DNA of 64,000 nt. Source: Pseudoduganella umbonata (GTDB lineage Bacteria > Pseudomonadota > Gammaproteobacteria > Burkholderiales > Burkholderiaceae_D). The notes below the pieces were generated by a model, which did no database searches, was not told where the DNA came from, and saw only the letters and a list, made by a program, of their open reading frames with translations. The stretch is taken from contig NZ_JACHXS010000001.1 in NCBI RefSeq assembly GCF_014192225.1, positions 274,440 to 338,439 on the forward strand, in the 5' to 3' direction. Position numbers and translations under genes: made by a program. Below are positions 56,219 through 64,000 of the stretch, one piece after another; within the stretch, counting starts at the first letter, position 1; the number at the start of each line of letters is the position of its first letter.

Positions 56219-56360
56219 GTGTCGGACACATTCATGTGTCGGACACCGGTTTTCGCCGACATGCCGGAAGGCGCCTAGGCAAAACCGGTGTCCGACACCA
56301 TGCAACCGGTGTCCGACACCATGCAATCTTTCCGACACCATGAAACCGGTGTCCGACACC
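56219..56360. repeat. GGTGTC-N-GACACC palindrome cluster, locus 3
   Basis: An inverted pair at 56219-56248, then full 13-bp palindromes at 56287-56299, 56308-56320 and 56348-56360 and a damaged copy near 56329. The last four recur about every 20-21 bases, forming a short tandem array (unit ACCGGTGTCCGACACCATGC). It fills the gap between the convergent GH3 and GH2 genes. Confidence 0.85.
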
Positions 56361-56399
56361 AGATCGCTGGCGTTACTGCGGCGGCGGTCGTTCCGCCGG

Positions 56400-59300
56400 T
56401 CAGCGCTTGCCGCCCCCCGGCCGCGCCGGCCGCCGGTCCTCCATCCCCGCCTCGTCGACGTCCGACGACGTCGACCGCGAACGCTGGTACTGCAGCTCGC
56501 TTTCCTCATCCGGCAGCGCCGGCCCGGTGTACGACACGGCCACGTCGGCCAGCGCGCTGGCGCGGTCGGCGCCGAAGCCGGACAGCGCGGTCAGCTTCAG
56601 CCAGCGGGCGGTGACGCCGGCGAAGCGGATCGCCTGCGGATCGAACGTCGAACCCAGCGTGGCGCGCGTCACGTCGCGCCATGCGCGGCCGTCGTCGCTG
56701 ACCTGCACCAGCCATTCGCGCACGTCGCCTTCATGGTCGCGGTGGTTCTGGCGCGGCATCAGCACCAGGCCGTCGAACGGCACGGCGGCCGGGAAGGCGA
56801 TCGTCAGGGCCGGTTGCGGGCGCACGCCTTCGCCTTTGCCCGCCTCCAGCGCATAAGTGTTCGGATCGCCGTCGATGGTCTTGTCGGCATCGCGCCAGCC
56901 GCTGGCGGTGGCGCCCAGTTTCTTCATCACGCGCGTGTCGAACAGCGAGCCGCGCAGCGCTTCGGGCGCGACCGCCGTGCGCGGCCCGAACGCGGCGCTG
57001 CCCATGTAGTCGAGCACGGACTTGCGCAGCTGCCGCGCCACCACGCGCGCATCCGGCCCGTTGCCGATGCCGCTCTCCAGGTCCGCCGTGGACACCACCA
57101 GCCGGCCGTTGCCGACGCGGGCCTCGAACAGGAGCCCCAGCTTGTAGTTGCGGTTCCAGTCGTCGATCGGCTGCACGATGGGCTGCAGCCCGGGCGGCAG
57201 CCGTGCCAGGTTCATCGCGCGCGCCGGCGCCGCCACCTCGGCCCATTGCCAGTCGTAGTGAACGTCGGTGGGGAAGCCGGCCAGGGCAGGGTGGGCCTTG
57301 TCGATCCACAGCCCGAGCATGCGGCTCCAGCCCGGATTCATCAGCCGGTTCCAGAACACCGGCACGTCCGCCAGCGGCGGCGAGGTCCAGTCCAGGTCCG
57401 CCTTGCGCGGCAGGTACAGCACCTTGCCGCCGGCCGCCAGCCGCGCTTCGGCTTCCGGCCACGCCCGGGTGACCAGCACGTCGGCCGGCGCATCCGCATC
57501 GAGCGCCTCCGGGTAGACCCAGAAGTTCCAGTCGTTCTCGATTGCCGTGCCGGCCAGGCCGACCACCAGCCGGTACTTCGCCGGCGCCTGCAAGCCCGCC
57601 AGCGGCAGGGCGATGCGGCCCAGCTGCGCATTGCGGCCGACGGGCAGGTCGGCCGCGGCGAAGCTGCCGCCGGCCACTTGCTTGCCGGCGGCGTCGACGA
57701 CTTTCCACCAGGGCCGTGCGCCGCGCAGCATGTCCTTGCCGTAGTGGGCGATTTCAACCGGCACGTCCAGCGTGTCGGCGCTGGTCAGCACCAGGCGCGT
57801 GACCCTCGCCAGCGGCACGGTCTCGCCGTTGAAGCGGCGAAACGCCTCGGCGGAGGCGTAACCCTTCGATTCCCAGAACGTGTCGAGCAGGCCGACCAGC
57901 GCCGTGCCCTGGCCCAGGTAGTCGTGCAGGTCGAGCAGCTGGAAGCCGCTCATGCCGGGTGTGCGCAGGATCGCTTCGATCTCTTCCTTGTAGCACGCCA
58001 GCTGCCAGCGGCCGGACGCCAGCGCGAATTCGCGGTTCTTTTCCAGCACGCCGCGCGCCCTGGCGGAGTCGCGGAAGATCTCGTAGTTCCCGGGGCGCAG
58101 GTAGCCGGTGAACTTGCCGATCACCGAATAATCGGGGTAGGCCACCCACTGGCCGTTCTCGTGCGACAGCACCGGCACGCCGATGCCTTCCAGCGAAGCG
58201 GAATAATCGCGGCCGAACCAGCCGGTCTTGTTGCGCAGCGGTTTCGGGCCGATGCGCTGGATCGCCAGGTAATCGGTGCCCTTGTCGACGTCCGGCACCG
58301 CCGGTTCCGTGTGGCCGGTGCCATTGGTGTACAGCCGGCGCGGATCCGCCAGCCGGTAGTGGGCGATCCACTTGTCGAACGCTTCCTTCCACTTGCCCTT
58401 CGGTTCGTTGCTGGGGCTGAACAGCAGGAACGACGGGTGGTTGCCGTAGGCGCGGATCATGCGCTCCGTCTCCTCGTACAGCATGGCTTCCATCGGCGTG
58501 CCGGGTGATACGGTATTCCACATGCCCGGTTCCGGCTGCAGGTAGATACCCACCTCGTCGGCCGCCTGGAAGGCCGCTTCCGGCGGGTTGAACGAGTGGA
58601 AGCGCACGTGGTTGATGCCCCAGGCCTTGTTGATCGCGAAGATCTTCTTCCAGTAGGCGACGTCGGTCGGCGGGTAGCCGGTCAGCGGGAAGTCGCCGCC
58701 GTGGTGCGTGCCGCGCATGAACGTGGGCCGGCCGTTGACCAGCATCTGCGTGCCCTCGGCGCGGATCTGCACGAAGCCGAATGTCACGTCGCGCCGGTCG
58801 CGTGCCTGCGCGCCGTCCAGCGTCAGCTTCAGCGTGTGCAGCACCGGGTTCCATTCATCCCACAGCGCCGCATCGCGCGGATAGCGCACGGTGAAGTCGG
58901 CGCTGCCGCCCTGGGCGGTCCAGGTGACGGGAATGCGCTGGCCGTTCGCCTGCACGGTGCCGCTGCCGGCCTTGCCGCCGATGTTGCCGATCTTGAGCCG
59001 CACGCGCGCGGTGCGCGCCGCCACGTCCGGGAAGACCTGGGCGTCGTCGATCCACACCGGCGACGTCGCGCGCAGTTCCACCTTGCCGACGATGCCGTTC
59101 CAGCTCATGCCCAGCGAATCGGACACGCTGTGCGAATCGGGGCGATACTCCATCAGCATGCGGCTGTCCACGCGCACGGTGATGCGGTGCCGCCCCGGCG
59201 CCAGCAACCCCAGGTCGTAGGCGTGTTCGGCCACCAGGCTGCGGTTGCTGCCGATCTCGCGCTCGCCGAGCCACAGCGTGGAACCCCAGCGCGGCCGTTC

Positions 59301-59744
59301 CAGATGCAGCACCACGCGCTTGCCGCGCCAGGCGGCCGGCACGTCGATCTCGCGCTGGTACCACGCCGCGCCCAGGTAGTGGCGCGGCGGCTGCGACAGG
59401 AACGGCACCTTGACCTTGCCCGGCTGCGTATAAGCCTTGTAGTCCTCGCGCTGGTGCCAGTCCTTGTCGTACAGCGACAGTACCCACGGCGTCCGCGTCG
59501 AGATCTCGTCGCCGTAGCCCTGTGCGTTCAGGATGCCCGGCAGCGCGATCCGGTCCGCCAGCCGGTTCTGCATCGCGCCTGCGTACCAGCGCGCGGCGAT
59601 GCCCTCGTCGCTGCGGTCGAGGGCAAAGCGCCAGGTGCCGGACAGGTCGCGGACATCGGCTGCATGCGCCGCGCCTGCCGCCAGCAGCACGGCGGCGCAC
59701 AGTGGAAGAAAGCGGCGCGCGGAGAGGAAGGTCGAATGGGACAT
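56400..59744 (-). CDS. Secreted GH2-family glycosidase, large, with discoidin-like C-terminus
   Basis: 1114-aa secreted GH2 enzyme. Signal peptide (LLAAGAAHAAD), jelly-roll sugar-binding domain (GAAWYQREIDVPAAWRGKRVVLHLERPRWGSTLWL), Ig-like domain, TIM barrel with the acid/base in FSPSNEPKGKW and the probable nucleophile in SHENGQWVAYPDY, then an all-beta region and a F5/8-type module near residues 950-1080. The final 30 residues (SELQYQRSRSTSSDVDEAGMEDRRPARPGGGKR) are a charged tail. It resembles beta-galactosidase/beta-glucuronidase-like enzymes of polysaccharide clusters; substrate is open. It is convergent with GH3 across a repeat cluster. Confidence 0.86.
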   Translation of the reverse strand: MSHSTFLSARRFLPLCAAVLLAAGAAHAADVRDLSGTWRFALDRSDEGIAARWYAGAMQNRLADRIALPGILNAQGYGDEISTRTPWVLSLYDKDWHQREDYKAYTQPGKVKVPFLSQPPRHYLGAAWYQREIDVPAAWRGKRVVLHLERPRWGSTLWLGEREIGSNRSLVAEHAYDLGLLAPGRHRITVRVDSRMLMEYRPDSHSVSDSLGMSWNGIVGKVELRATSPVWIDDAQVFPDVAARTARVRLKIGNIGGKAGSGTVQANGQRIPVTWTAQGGSADFTVRYPRDAALWDEWNPVLHTLKLTLDGAQARDRRDVTFGFVQIRAEGTQMLVNGRPTFMRGTHHGGDFPLTGYPPTDVAYWKKIFAINKAWGINHVRFHSFNPPEAAFQAADEVGIYLQPEPGMWNTVSPGTPMEAMLYEETERMIRAYGNHPSFLLFSPSNEPKGKWKEAFDKWIAHYRLADPRRLYTNGTGHTEPAVPDVDKGTDYLAIQRIGPKPLRNKTGWFGRDYSASLEGIGVPVLSHENGQWVAYPDYSVIGKFTGYLRPGNYEIFRDSARARGVLEKNREFALASGRWQLACYKEEIEAILRTPGMSGFQLLDLHDYLGQGTALVGLLDTFWESKGYASAEAFRRFNGETVPLARVTRLVLTSADTLDVPVEIAHYGKDMLRGARPWWKVVDAAGKQVAGGSFAAADLPVGRNAQLGRIALPLAGLQAPAKYRLVVGLAGTAIENDWNFWVYPEALDADAPADVLVTRAWPEAEARLAAGGKVLYLPRKADLDWTSPPLADVPVFWNRLMNPGWSRMLGLWIDKAHPALAGFPTDVHYDWQWAEVAAPARAMNLARLPPGLQPIVQPIDDWNRNYKLGLLFEARVGNGRLVVSTADLESGIGNGPDARVVARQLRKSVLDYMGSAAFGPRTAVAPEALRGSLFDTRVMKKLGATASGWRDADKTIDGDPNTYALEAGKGEGVRPQPALTIAFPAAVPFDGLVLMPRQNHRDHEGDVREWLVQVSDDGRAWRDVTRATLGSTFDPQAIRFAGVTARWLKLTALSGFGADRASALADVAVSYTGPALPDEESELQYQRSRSTSSDVDEAGMEDRRPARPGGGKR

Positions 59745-59861
59745 CGCGGACTGGACAGGTAACAGGAACGTGCATTATCGCGTGCCGTCCGGCACTGCCC
59801 GCGCGGTGCTGACAAGCAGTCAACAAGATGATCGGACGGCAACAGTTTGTCCTGAACAGTG

Positions 59862-59890
59862 TTGCATATGCGCACAAAACGTTATACATA
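59862..59890 (+). promoter_or_regulatory. Candidate promoter of the TonB receptor operon
   Basis: TTGCAT (59862-59867), 17 bases, then TACATA (59885-59890), in a locally AT-rich stretch, giving a leader of about 90 bases before the receptor ATG. A second -10-like TATAAA lies at 59941 without a -35. Confidence 0.4.
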
Positions 59891-59985
59891 ACTTATCGAA
59901 CGTGAATTTTCACGGCCTGTGGATGTAACATCTTTCTTCATATAAATTAACGAGCAGCAACTGCGCAGGCAGTGCGCGCGCCACC

Positions 59986-61977
59986 ATGTCCCGTCCATTC
60001 GTACGCCAGCCAGTCGTCCTCGCGCTGCTCCTGCAGGCCGCGTTTGCCGATGCCGCTCCACGCCAGGATGCGGCCGGCGACCTGGCCGGGATGCCGCTGG
60101 AAAGCCTGATGGACGTGACCGTCGTGACGTCCGCGTCGCGCTTCGCGCAGCGCATCAGCGATGCGCCATCGGCCGTGTCCGTGCTGACGTCGCAGGACGT
60201 GCGGGAGCATGGCTGGCGTACGCTGGCCGAGGCGCTGGCCAGCCTGCCCGGGCTGTACGTGTCGGACGACCGCAACTACACGTATCTCGGTGCGCGCGGC
60301 TTCCAGCGGCCGGGCGACTACAACGGCCGGTTCCTGCTGCTGATCGATGGCGCGCGCGTCAACGACAGCGTGTACGACCAGGCCTCGATCGGCACCGAAG
60401 GCCTGCTGGACATGGACCTCGTCGAGCGCATCGAATACGTGCCGGGCCCCGGCGCGGCGGTCTACGGCTCGAACACGGTGTTCGGCGTCATCAGCGTGAC
60501 GACAAAGTCCGGCAGCGCGCTGGCCGGGCCGCGCGCCGCGCTGGCGGCCGGCAGCAAGGGCGAGCGCCGCGGCCGCGCCAGCTGGGGCTATCACGCGCAG
60601 GACGGCACCGACGTGCTGCTGTCCGTCAGCGGCTTTACGCGCGACGGCGGCGACCTGTACGCCGCCGAATTCGACACGCCCGAGCAGAACCACGGCATAG
60701 CCGCCGGCCTCGATTACGACCGCTCGCGCAGCGCGTTCGTGAAAGCCGCGCGCGGCCCGCTGTCCTTCAGCGCCGGCCACGTGACGCGCGTAAAAGGCAT
60801 ACCGACGGCATCGTTCGGCGCCGTCTTCAACCTGCCGAACCACACGCGCGATGGGCAGAGCTTTGCCAGCGTCGGCTACAGCGCGCCGCTGTCGGAGGAC
60901 CTGTCGCTGTCCGCCCGGCTGGAGTGGGGCCGCATGGACTATCTCGGCATCGGCACTTACCCGGACGAAGCGGGCACGCCGCGCATCAACGTCGACGGCG
61001 CGCACGGCGCCTGGCACGGCGCGAATGCGACCGCCACGTACACCGGCCTGGCAGGGCACCGGCTGCTGGCCGGCGTCGAGGTGCAGCGCAACACCCGCCG
61101 CGACCAGTACAACTTCAACCGGGATCCCTACGAGCCGGCGATGGACGACCGCCGCGCCGACAGCCGCGCCGGCATCTTCGTCGAGGACGAGGCGCACCTG
61201 GCGCAGGACCTGATCCTCAATGCCGGCGTGCGCTACGACCGCGACAGCACCACCGGCGGCCGTGTCAATCCACGCGTCGCGCTGATCTGGCACGCCGGGC
61301 CGAAGGATACGCTGAAGCTGATCCACGGCACCGCCTACCGGTCGCCGAATGCGTACGAACTGTATTACAACGTGGGTGCCTACGCGGTGGTCAATCCCGA
61401 ACTGCGGGCCGAAGAGATCGCGACCAGCGAGCTGGTATGGGAACGGCGGCCGGATGCGTACAGCAAGCTGACGGTGGCGGCATTCCATTACCGCATCGAT
61501 GGCCTGATCACGGAAACGCTGCGGCCGGACGGCATCCTGATGTTCGACAACACCGAGCATGCATCGGCCGACGGCATCGAGCTGTCTGGCGAGCGCCTGT
61601 TCGCGGGCGGCACGCGGGTGCGCGGCAGCTACACCTACCAGCGGGCGGCGGACGAGAAGGACGAATGGCTGGTCAATTCGCCACGCCACCTGCTGAAGCT
61701 GAACGCCACGTGGGCGCTGCCGGGCGATGCGCTGCGGCTGGGCACGGAAGGCCAGTGCACGTCGCGCCGCCGCACCGAGAACGCCGTCACGGGCGGTTTC
61801 TGCACGTGGAACGTGACGCTCGGTCCGGCCAGCCGGAACGGCAAGCTGGACTGGTCGGTCAGCCTGTACAACGCCGCCGGCCGCCGCTACGGCGATCCCG
61901 CCGGCCCGGCCTTCGTGCAGGAAGCCATCCCCCGCGAGGGCCGTACGGTGCTCGTCAAGCTGGGCCATGCGTTCTGA
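59986..61977 (+). CDS. TonB-dependent outer-membrane receptor
   Basis: 663-aa receptor with a signal peptide, an N-terminal plug (VTVVTSASRFAQRISDAPSAVSVLTSQDVREHGWRTLAEALASLPGLYV, then LIDGARVNDSVYD and GPGAAVYGSNTVFGVISVTTK) and a 22-strand beta-barrel ending in the outer-membrane signature VLVKLGHAF. It resembles the vitamin B12/siderophore-type or small-sugar-type receptors in overall form; ligand is not readable. There is no signalling N-terminal extension. Its stop overlaps the YfiR-like gene by 11 bases, making it the first gene of a c-di-GMP signalling operon. Confidence 0.92.
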   Translation: MSRPFVRQPVVLALLLQAAFADAAPRQDAAGDLAGMPLESLMDVTVVTSASRFAQRISDAPSAVSVLTSQDVREHGWRTLAEALASLPGLYVSDDRNYTYLGARGFQRPGDYNGRFLLLIDGARVNDSVYDQASIGTEGLLDMDLVERIEYVPGPGAAVYGSNTVFGVISVTTKSGSALAGPRAALAAGSKGERRGRASWGYHAQDGTDVLLSVSGFTRDGGDLYAAEFDTPEQNHGIAAGLDYDRSRSAFVKAARGPLSFSAGHVTRVKGIPTASFGAVFNLPNHTRDGQSFASVGYSAPLSEDLSLSARLEWGRMDYLGIGTYPDEAGTPRINVDGAHGAWHGANATATYTGLAGHRLLAGVEVQRNTRRDQYNFNRDPYEPAMDDRRADSRAGIFVEDEAHLAQDLILNAGVRYDRDSTTGGRVNPRVALIWHAGPKDTLKLIHGTAYRSPNAYELYYNVGAYAVVNPELRAEEIATSELVWERRPDAYSKLTVAAFHYRIDGLITETLRPDGILMFDNTEHASADGIELSGERLFAGGTRVRGSYTYQRAADEKDEWLVNSPRHLLKLNATWALPGDALRLGTEGQCTSRRRTENAVTGGFCTWNVTLGPASRNGKLDWSVSLYNAAGRRYGDPAGPAFVQEAIPREGRTVLVKLGHAF

Positions 61978-62449
61978 ATGCCGGACTGCCGCCATGCTTG
62001 CGCTGCTCGCCGCCGCGCCGCCCGTGCTCGCCCAGACGGATGACGCGGTGCTGAAAGCGGCCTACATCTACAACATCGCGCAGTTCACGGCATGGCCGGC
62101 GGGCGCGGGCACGCGGCCGTTGAACGTCTGCGTCGGCAGCGGGCACGTGCTGTGGGAAAGCCTGCGCCGCCTGCAGGGCAAGCCGGTGGAAGGCCGCAGG
62201 CTGGCCATCGTCGAGCCGGCGCCAGGCACCGTGTGCGACGTGGCCGTGTTGCCGGCCGGGGCGGAGCGGGCGGCCGGCGACGGCGCCACGCTGGTCATCG
62301 TCGACGAGCCGGCCGGCGGTTACGCCGGCGCCGTGGCACTGGTCGAGGAGGACCAGCGCCTGCGCTTCGACATCGACACGAAGGAAGCCGCGCGCGCCGG
62401 CCTGCGCTTCAGCTCCCGGTTGCTGCGACTGGCCAGGAACGTCCGATGA
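61967..62449 (+). CDS. YfiR-family (DUF4154) periplasmic protein
   Basis: 160 aa, signal peptide followed by the DUF4154 signature LKAAYIYNIAQFTAWPAG near residue 30, NVCVGSG, and the LRFSSRLLRLARNVR end. In Pseudomonas, YfiR sits in the periplasm and represses the diguanylate cyclase YfiN. Here it lies between a TonB receptor (11-base overlap) and a CHASE8-GGDEF-EAL gene (4-base overlap), so it most likely links outer-membrane events to that enzyme. Confidence 0.9.
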   Translation: MRSECRTAAMLALLAAAPPVLAQTDDAVLKAAYIYNIAQFTAWPAGAGTRPLNVCVGSGHVLWESLRRLQGKPVEGRRLAIVEPAPGTVCDVAVLPAGAERAAGDGATLVIVDEPAGGYAGAVALVEEDQRLRFDIDTKEAARAGLRFSSRLLRLARNVR

Positions 62450-64000
62450 AGCTTTTCCCGCGCCGCGCCGCGCCGAACGCGCGTACCCCGATCGCGGCAA
62501 CGCTGCGCAGCGGCCAGCTGCTGGCGATGGCGGCGGCGCTGGTCATCGCCGGCGTGGTGCTGATCGCCTACCAGCTCATCGAGATTCGCCAGGCACTGAC
62601 GGAAGGCGCCCGCGTGCAGTCGGCGATCGTGGCCGACAGCGTGACCGCGCCGCTGATGTTCGGCGACCGCGAGGTGGCGCATGAAACGCTGCGCGCGTTC
62701 CGCTACGCGCAGGGGTTCAAGGCGGTCGGTATCTACGACGGCAACGGCCGCCCGTTCGCCGAGTTTTCCTACCCGGGCAGCAGGCTGCCGCCCACGCTGG
62801 CGGCCGCGCGGGTCGCGCGCGATGGCGGCATCGTCGTGACCGACACGGTGCGCCACCGCGGCACGGTGCTGGGGCACACGGTCCTGCACGTGGGGACCGA
62901 ACGGCTGCGCGCGGCCATGCTGCGCTACGTGGCCCTGCTGGTGGTGGCCTCGCTGGGGGCGATGCTGGTCGTCGCCACGCTGGGCCGCGCCACACGGGCC
63001 AGGGTGATCGCCGCCGAGCGCGAGCTCGACTACATGGCCCATACCGACCACGTCACCGAGCTGCCGAACCGCCATGCCACGTACGCACGGCTGGAAACGG
63101 CGCTGGCGCAGGCCAGCGCGGACGGCACGCAGGTGGCGCTGCTGCTGGTCGACCTCGACAATTTTAAGACCGTCAACGATACCGCCGGCCATGCCGCCGG
63201 CGACGAGCTGCTGAAGAAGGTGGCGGAGGCGCTGACCGGCGCGGTGCGCACGTCGGACCTGGTGGGCCGCATCGGCGGCGACGAATTCGCCATCATCGTG
63301 GCGCCGGTACCGGGGCGTGCCGCGGCGCTGGCGATCGCCGGCAAGGTCACGCAGGCGCTGCGCGCCCCGGTCGCGGTCGCCGGCGGCGAGTTCTTCGCCA
63401 CCGCCAGCGTCGGCGTCTGCCTGTATCCGGACGATGCGGCCACCATGAGCGACCTGGTCAGCAGTGCCGACACGGCGCTGTACCACGCCAAGGGAGCCGG
63501 CCGCAACCGGCTGGCCGAATTCGTGCCGGCCATGACGGCGGCCACGCTGCGCCGCGCCGCCCTCGAGCGCGACCTGCGCCGCGCCGTCGATGCCGGCCAG
63601 ATGGCTGTGCATTACCAGCCGCAGTTCGCCTGCGACGGCGGGGAACTGGTCGGCGTCGAGGCGCTGCTGCGCTGGCGGCATCCGGAACACGGCCCGATCT
63701 CGCCGGCCGAATTCATTCCGATCGCCGAGGAGACCGGCCTGATCGTGCCGCTGGGCAGCTGGGTGCTGCAGCAGGCCTGCGCCGACGTGGCCGGCTGGCA
63801 GCGCGCCGGCGCGCCGGCGCTGACGCTGGCCGTCAACATGTCGGCACGGCAGTTGCGCGAACCGGGCTTCATCGAGGACGTGACACGCGCCCTGGCCGAC
63901 AGTGGCCTGGTGCCCGCCCAGCTGGAGCTGGAGCTGACCGAAAGCCTGCTGATGGAAGACGTGTCCTGCGCGATCGCCTTCATGCAGGCGGTAAGGGCCA
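62446..64000 (+). CDS. CHASE8-GGDEF-EAL cyclic-di-GMP protein, truncated by window end
   Basis: The first 518 residues are in view. TM1 (about 25-48), a CHASE8-type periplasmic domain (VQSAIVADSVTAPLMFGDREVAHETLRAF), TM2 (about 160-185), GGDEF at residues 277-281 in RIGGDEFAI, and EAL with E405 in VEALLRW and TESLLMED. The rest of the EAL domain lies past the edge. Both catalytic centres seen so far are intact. CHASE8 is the domain of YfiN that YfiR represses, matching the gene order. ATG 62446 overlaps the YfiR-like stop (ATGA). Confidence 0.92.
   Translation, partial: MKLFPRRAAPNARTPIAATLRSGQLLAMAAALVIAGVVLIAYQLIEIRQALTEGARVQSAIVADSVTAPLMFGDREVAHETLRAFRYAQGFKAVGIYDGNGRPFAEFSYPGSRLPPTLAAARVARDGGIVVTDTVRHRGTVLGHTVLHVGTERLRAAMLRYVALLVVASLGAMLVVATLGRATRARVIAAERELDYMAHTDHVTELPNRHATYARLETALAQASADGTQVALLLVDLDNFKTVNDTAGHAAGDELLKKVAEALTGAVRTSDLVGRIGGDEFAIIVAPVPGRAAALAIAGKVTQALRAPVAVAGGEFFATASVGVCLYPDDAATMSDLVSSADTALYHAKGAGRNRLAEFVPAMTAATLRRAALERDLRRAVDAGQMAVHYQPQFACDGGELVGVEALLRWRHPEHGPISPAEFIPIAEETGLIVPLGSWVLQQACADVAGWQRAGAPALTLAVNMSARQLREPGFIEDVTRALADSGLVPAQLELELTESLLMEDVSCAIAFMQAVRA

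Noticed and set aside
56287-56360. Short regularly spaced repeats as a CRISPR array
   Set aside because: Units are only about 20 bp with almost no spacer, one is damaged, and there is no cas gene. They belong to the GGTGTC palindrome family.

Overview
The window is one stretch of high-GC chromosome (nearly every gene shows G/C-rich third positions) with dense, often overlapping genes. Gene content, G+C bias and dispersed GGTGTC-N-GACACC palindromes suggest a betaproteobacterium of the Oxalobacteraceae (Massilia/Duganella/Telluria-like). This placement is inference from pattern recognition, not from a search. No plasmid, phage or CRISPR signature was seen. One insertion sequence is present.

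Layout. 80-2961: a copper-type pair, a TolC-like outer-membrane lipoprotein coupled to a multicopper oxidase, followed by a 246-bp palindromic repeat element. 3296-13300: mixed genes, namely a ClC transporter, a DUF72 protein, an EAL phosphodiesterase, a TMEM175-type channel, DUF1275 plus alpha/beta hydrolase, an MBL-fold hydrolase, a small secreted protein and a VWA lipoprotein. 13423-24198: a formate-oxidation and selenocysteine island on the minus strand, in the order fdoG (with an in-frame UGA read as selenocysteine and a SECIS hairpin), fdoH, fdoI, terminator, fdhE, selA, selB and selC (tRNA-Sec), with fdhD divergent. Every dedicated selenocysteine factor except selD is in this block. 24333-29313: a small protein, an orphan FtsX-type permease behind a coupled mini-ORF, and an MHYT hybrid histidine kinase.

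29427-34310: a GH43 xylosidase-type enzyme coupled to an ExuT-like MFS transporter, a divergent SRAP (HMCES/YedK) gene, and an IS1595-type element inserted exactly at the SRAP stop codon with an 8-bp target duplication. 34420-41365: a small ORF, a PAS-GGDEF-EAL protein coupled to a PhnD-like periplasmic binding protein, a small XRE-like regulator, a LysR regulator and a YbfB-type MFS transporter. 41471-46819: a GH2 enzyme coupled to a sialate O-acetylesterase-type enzyme, with a divergent GntR regulator. 46823-52764: a very large MASE1/CHASE/PAS hybrid kinase and a dCache-type diguanylate cyclase. 52958-59744: a DUF4406 protein, a GH3 enzyme with a PA14-like insert, and a convergent second GH2-type enzyme. 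59986-64000: a TonB-dependent receptor, a YfiR protein and a CHASE8-GGDEF-EAL protein, cut by the window edge, all overlapping.

Two themes recur. One is plant-polysaccharide breakdown (GH43, GH2 twice, GH3, an acetylesterase and a sugar-acid transporter). The other is cyclic-di-GMP and phosphorelay signalling: four GGDEF/EAL proteins and two hybrid kinases, two of the c-di-GMP enzymes being coupled to periplasmic or outer-membrane sensory partners.
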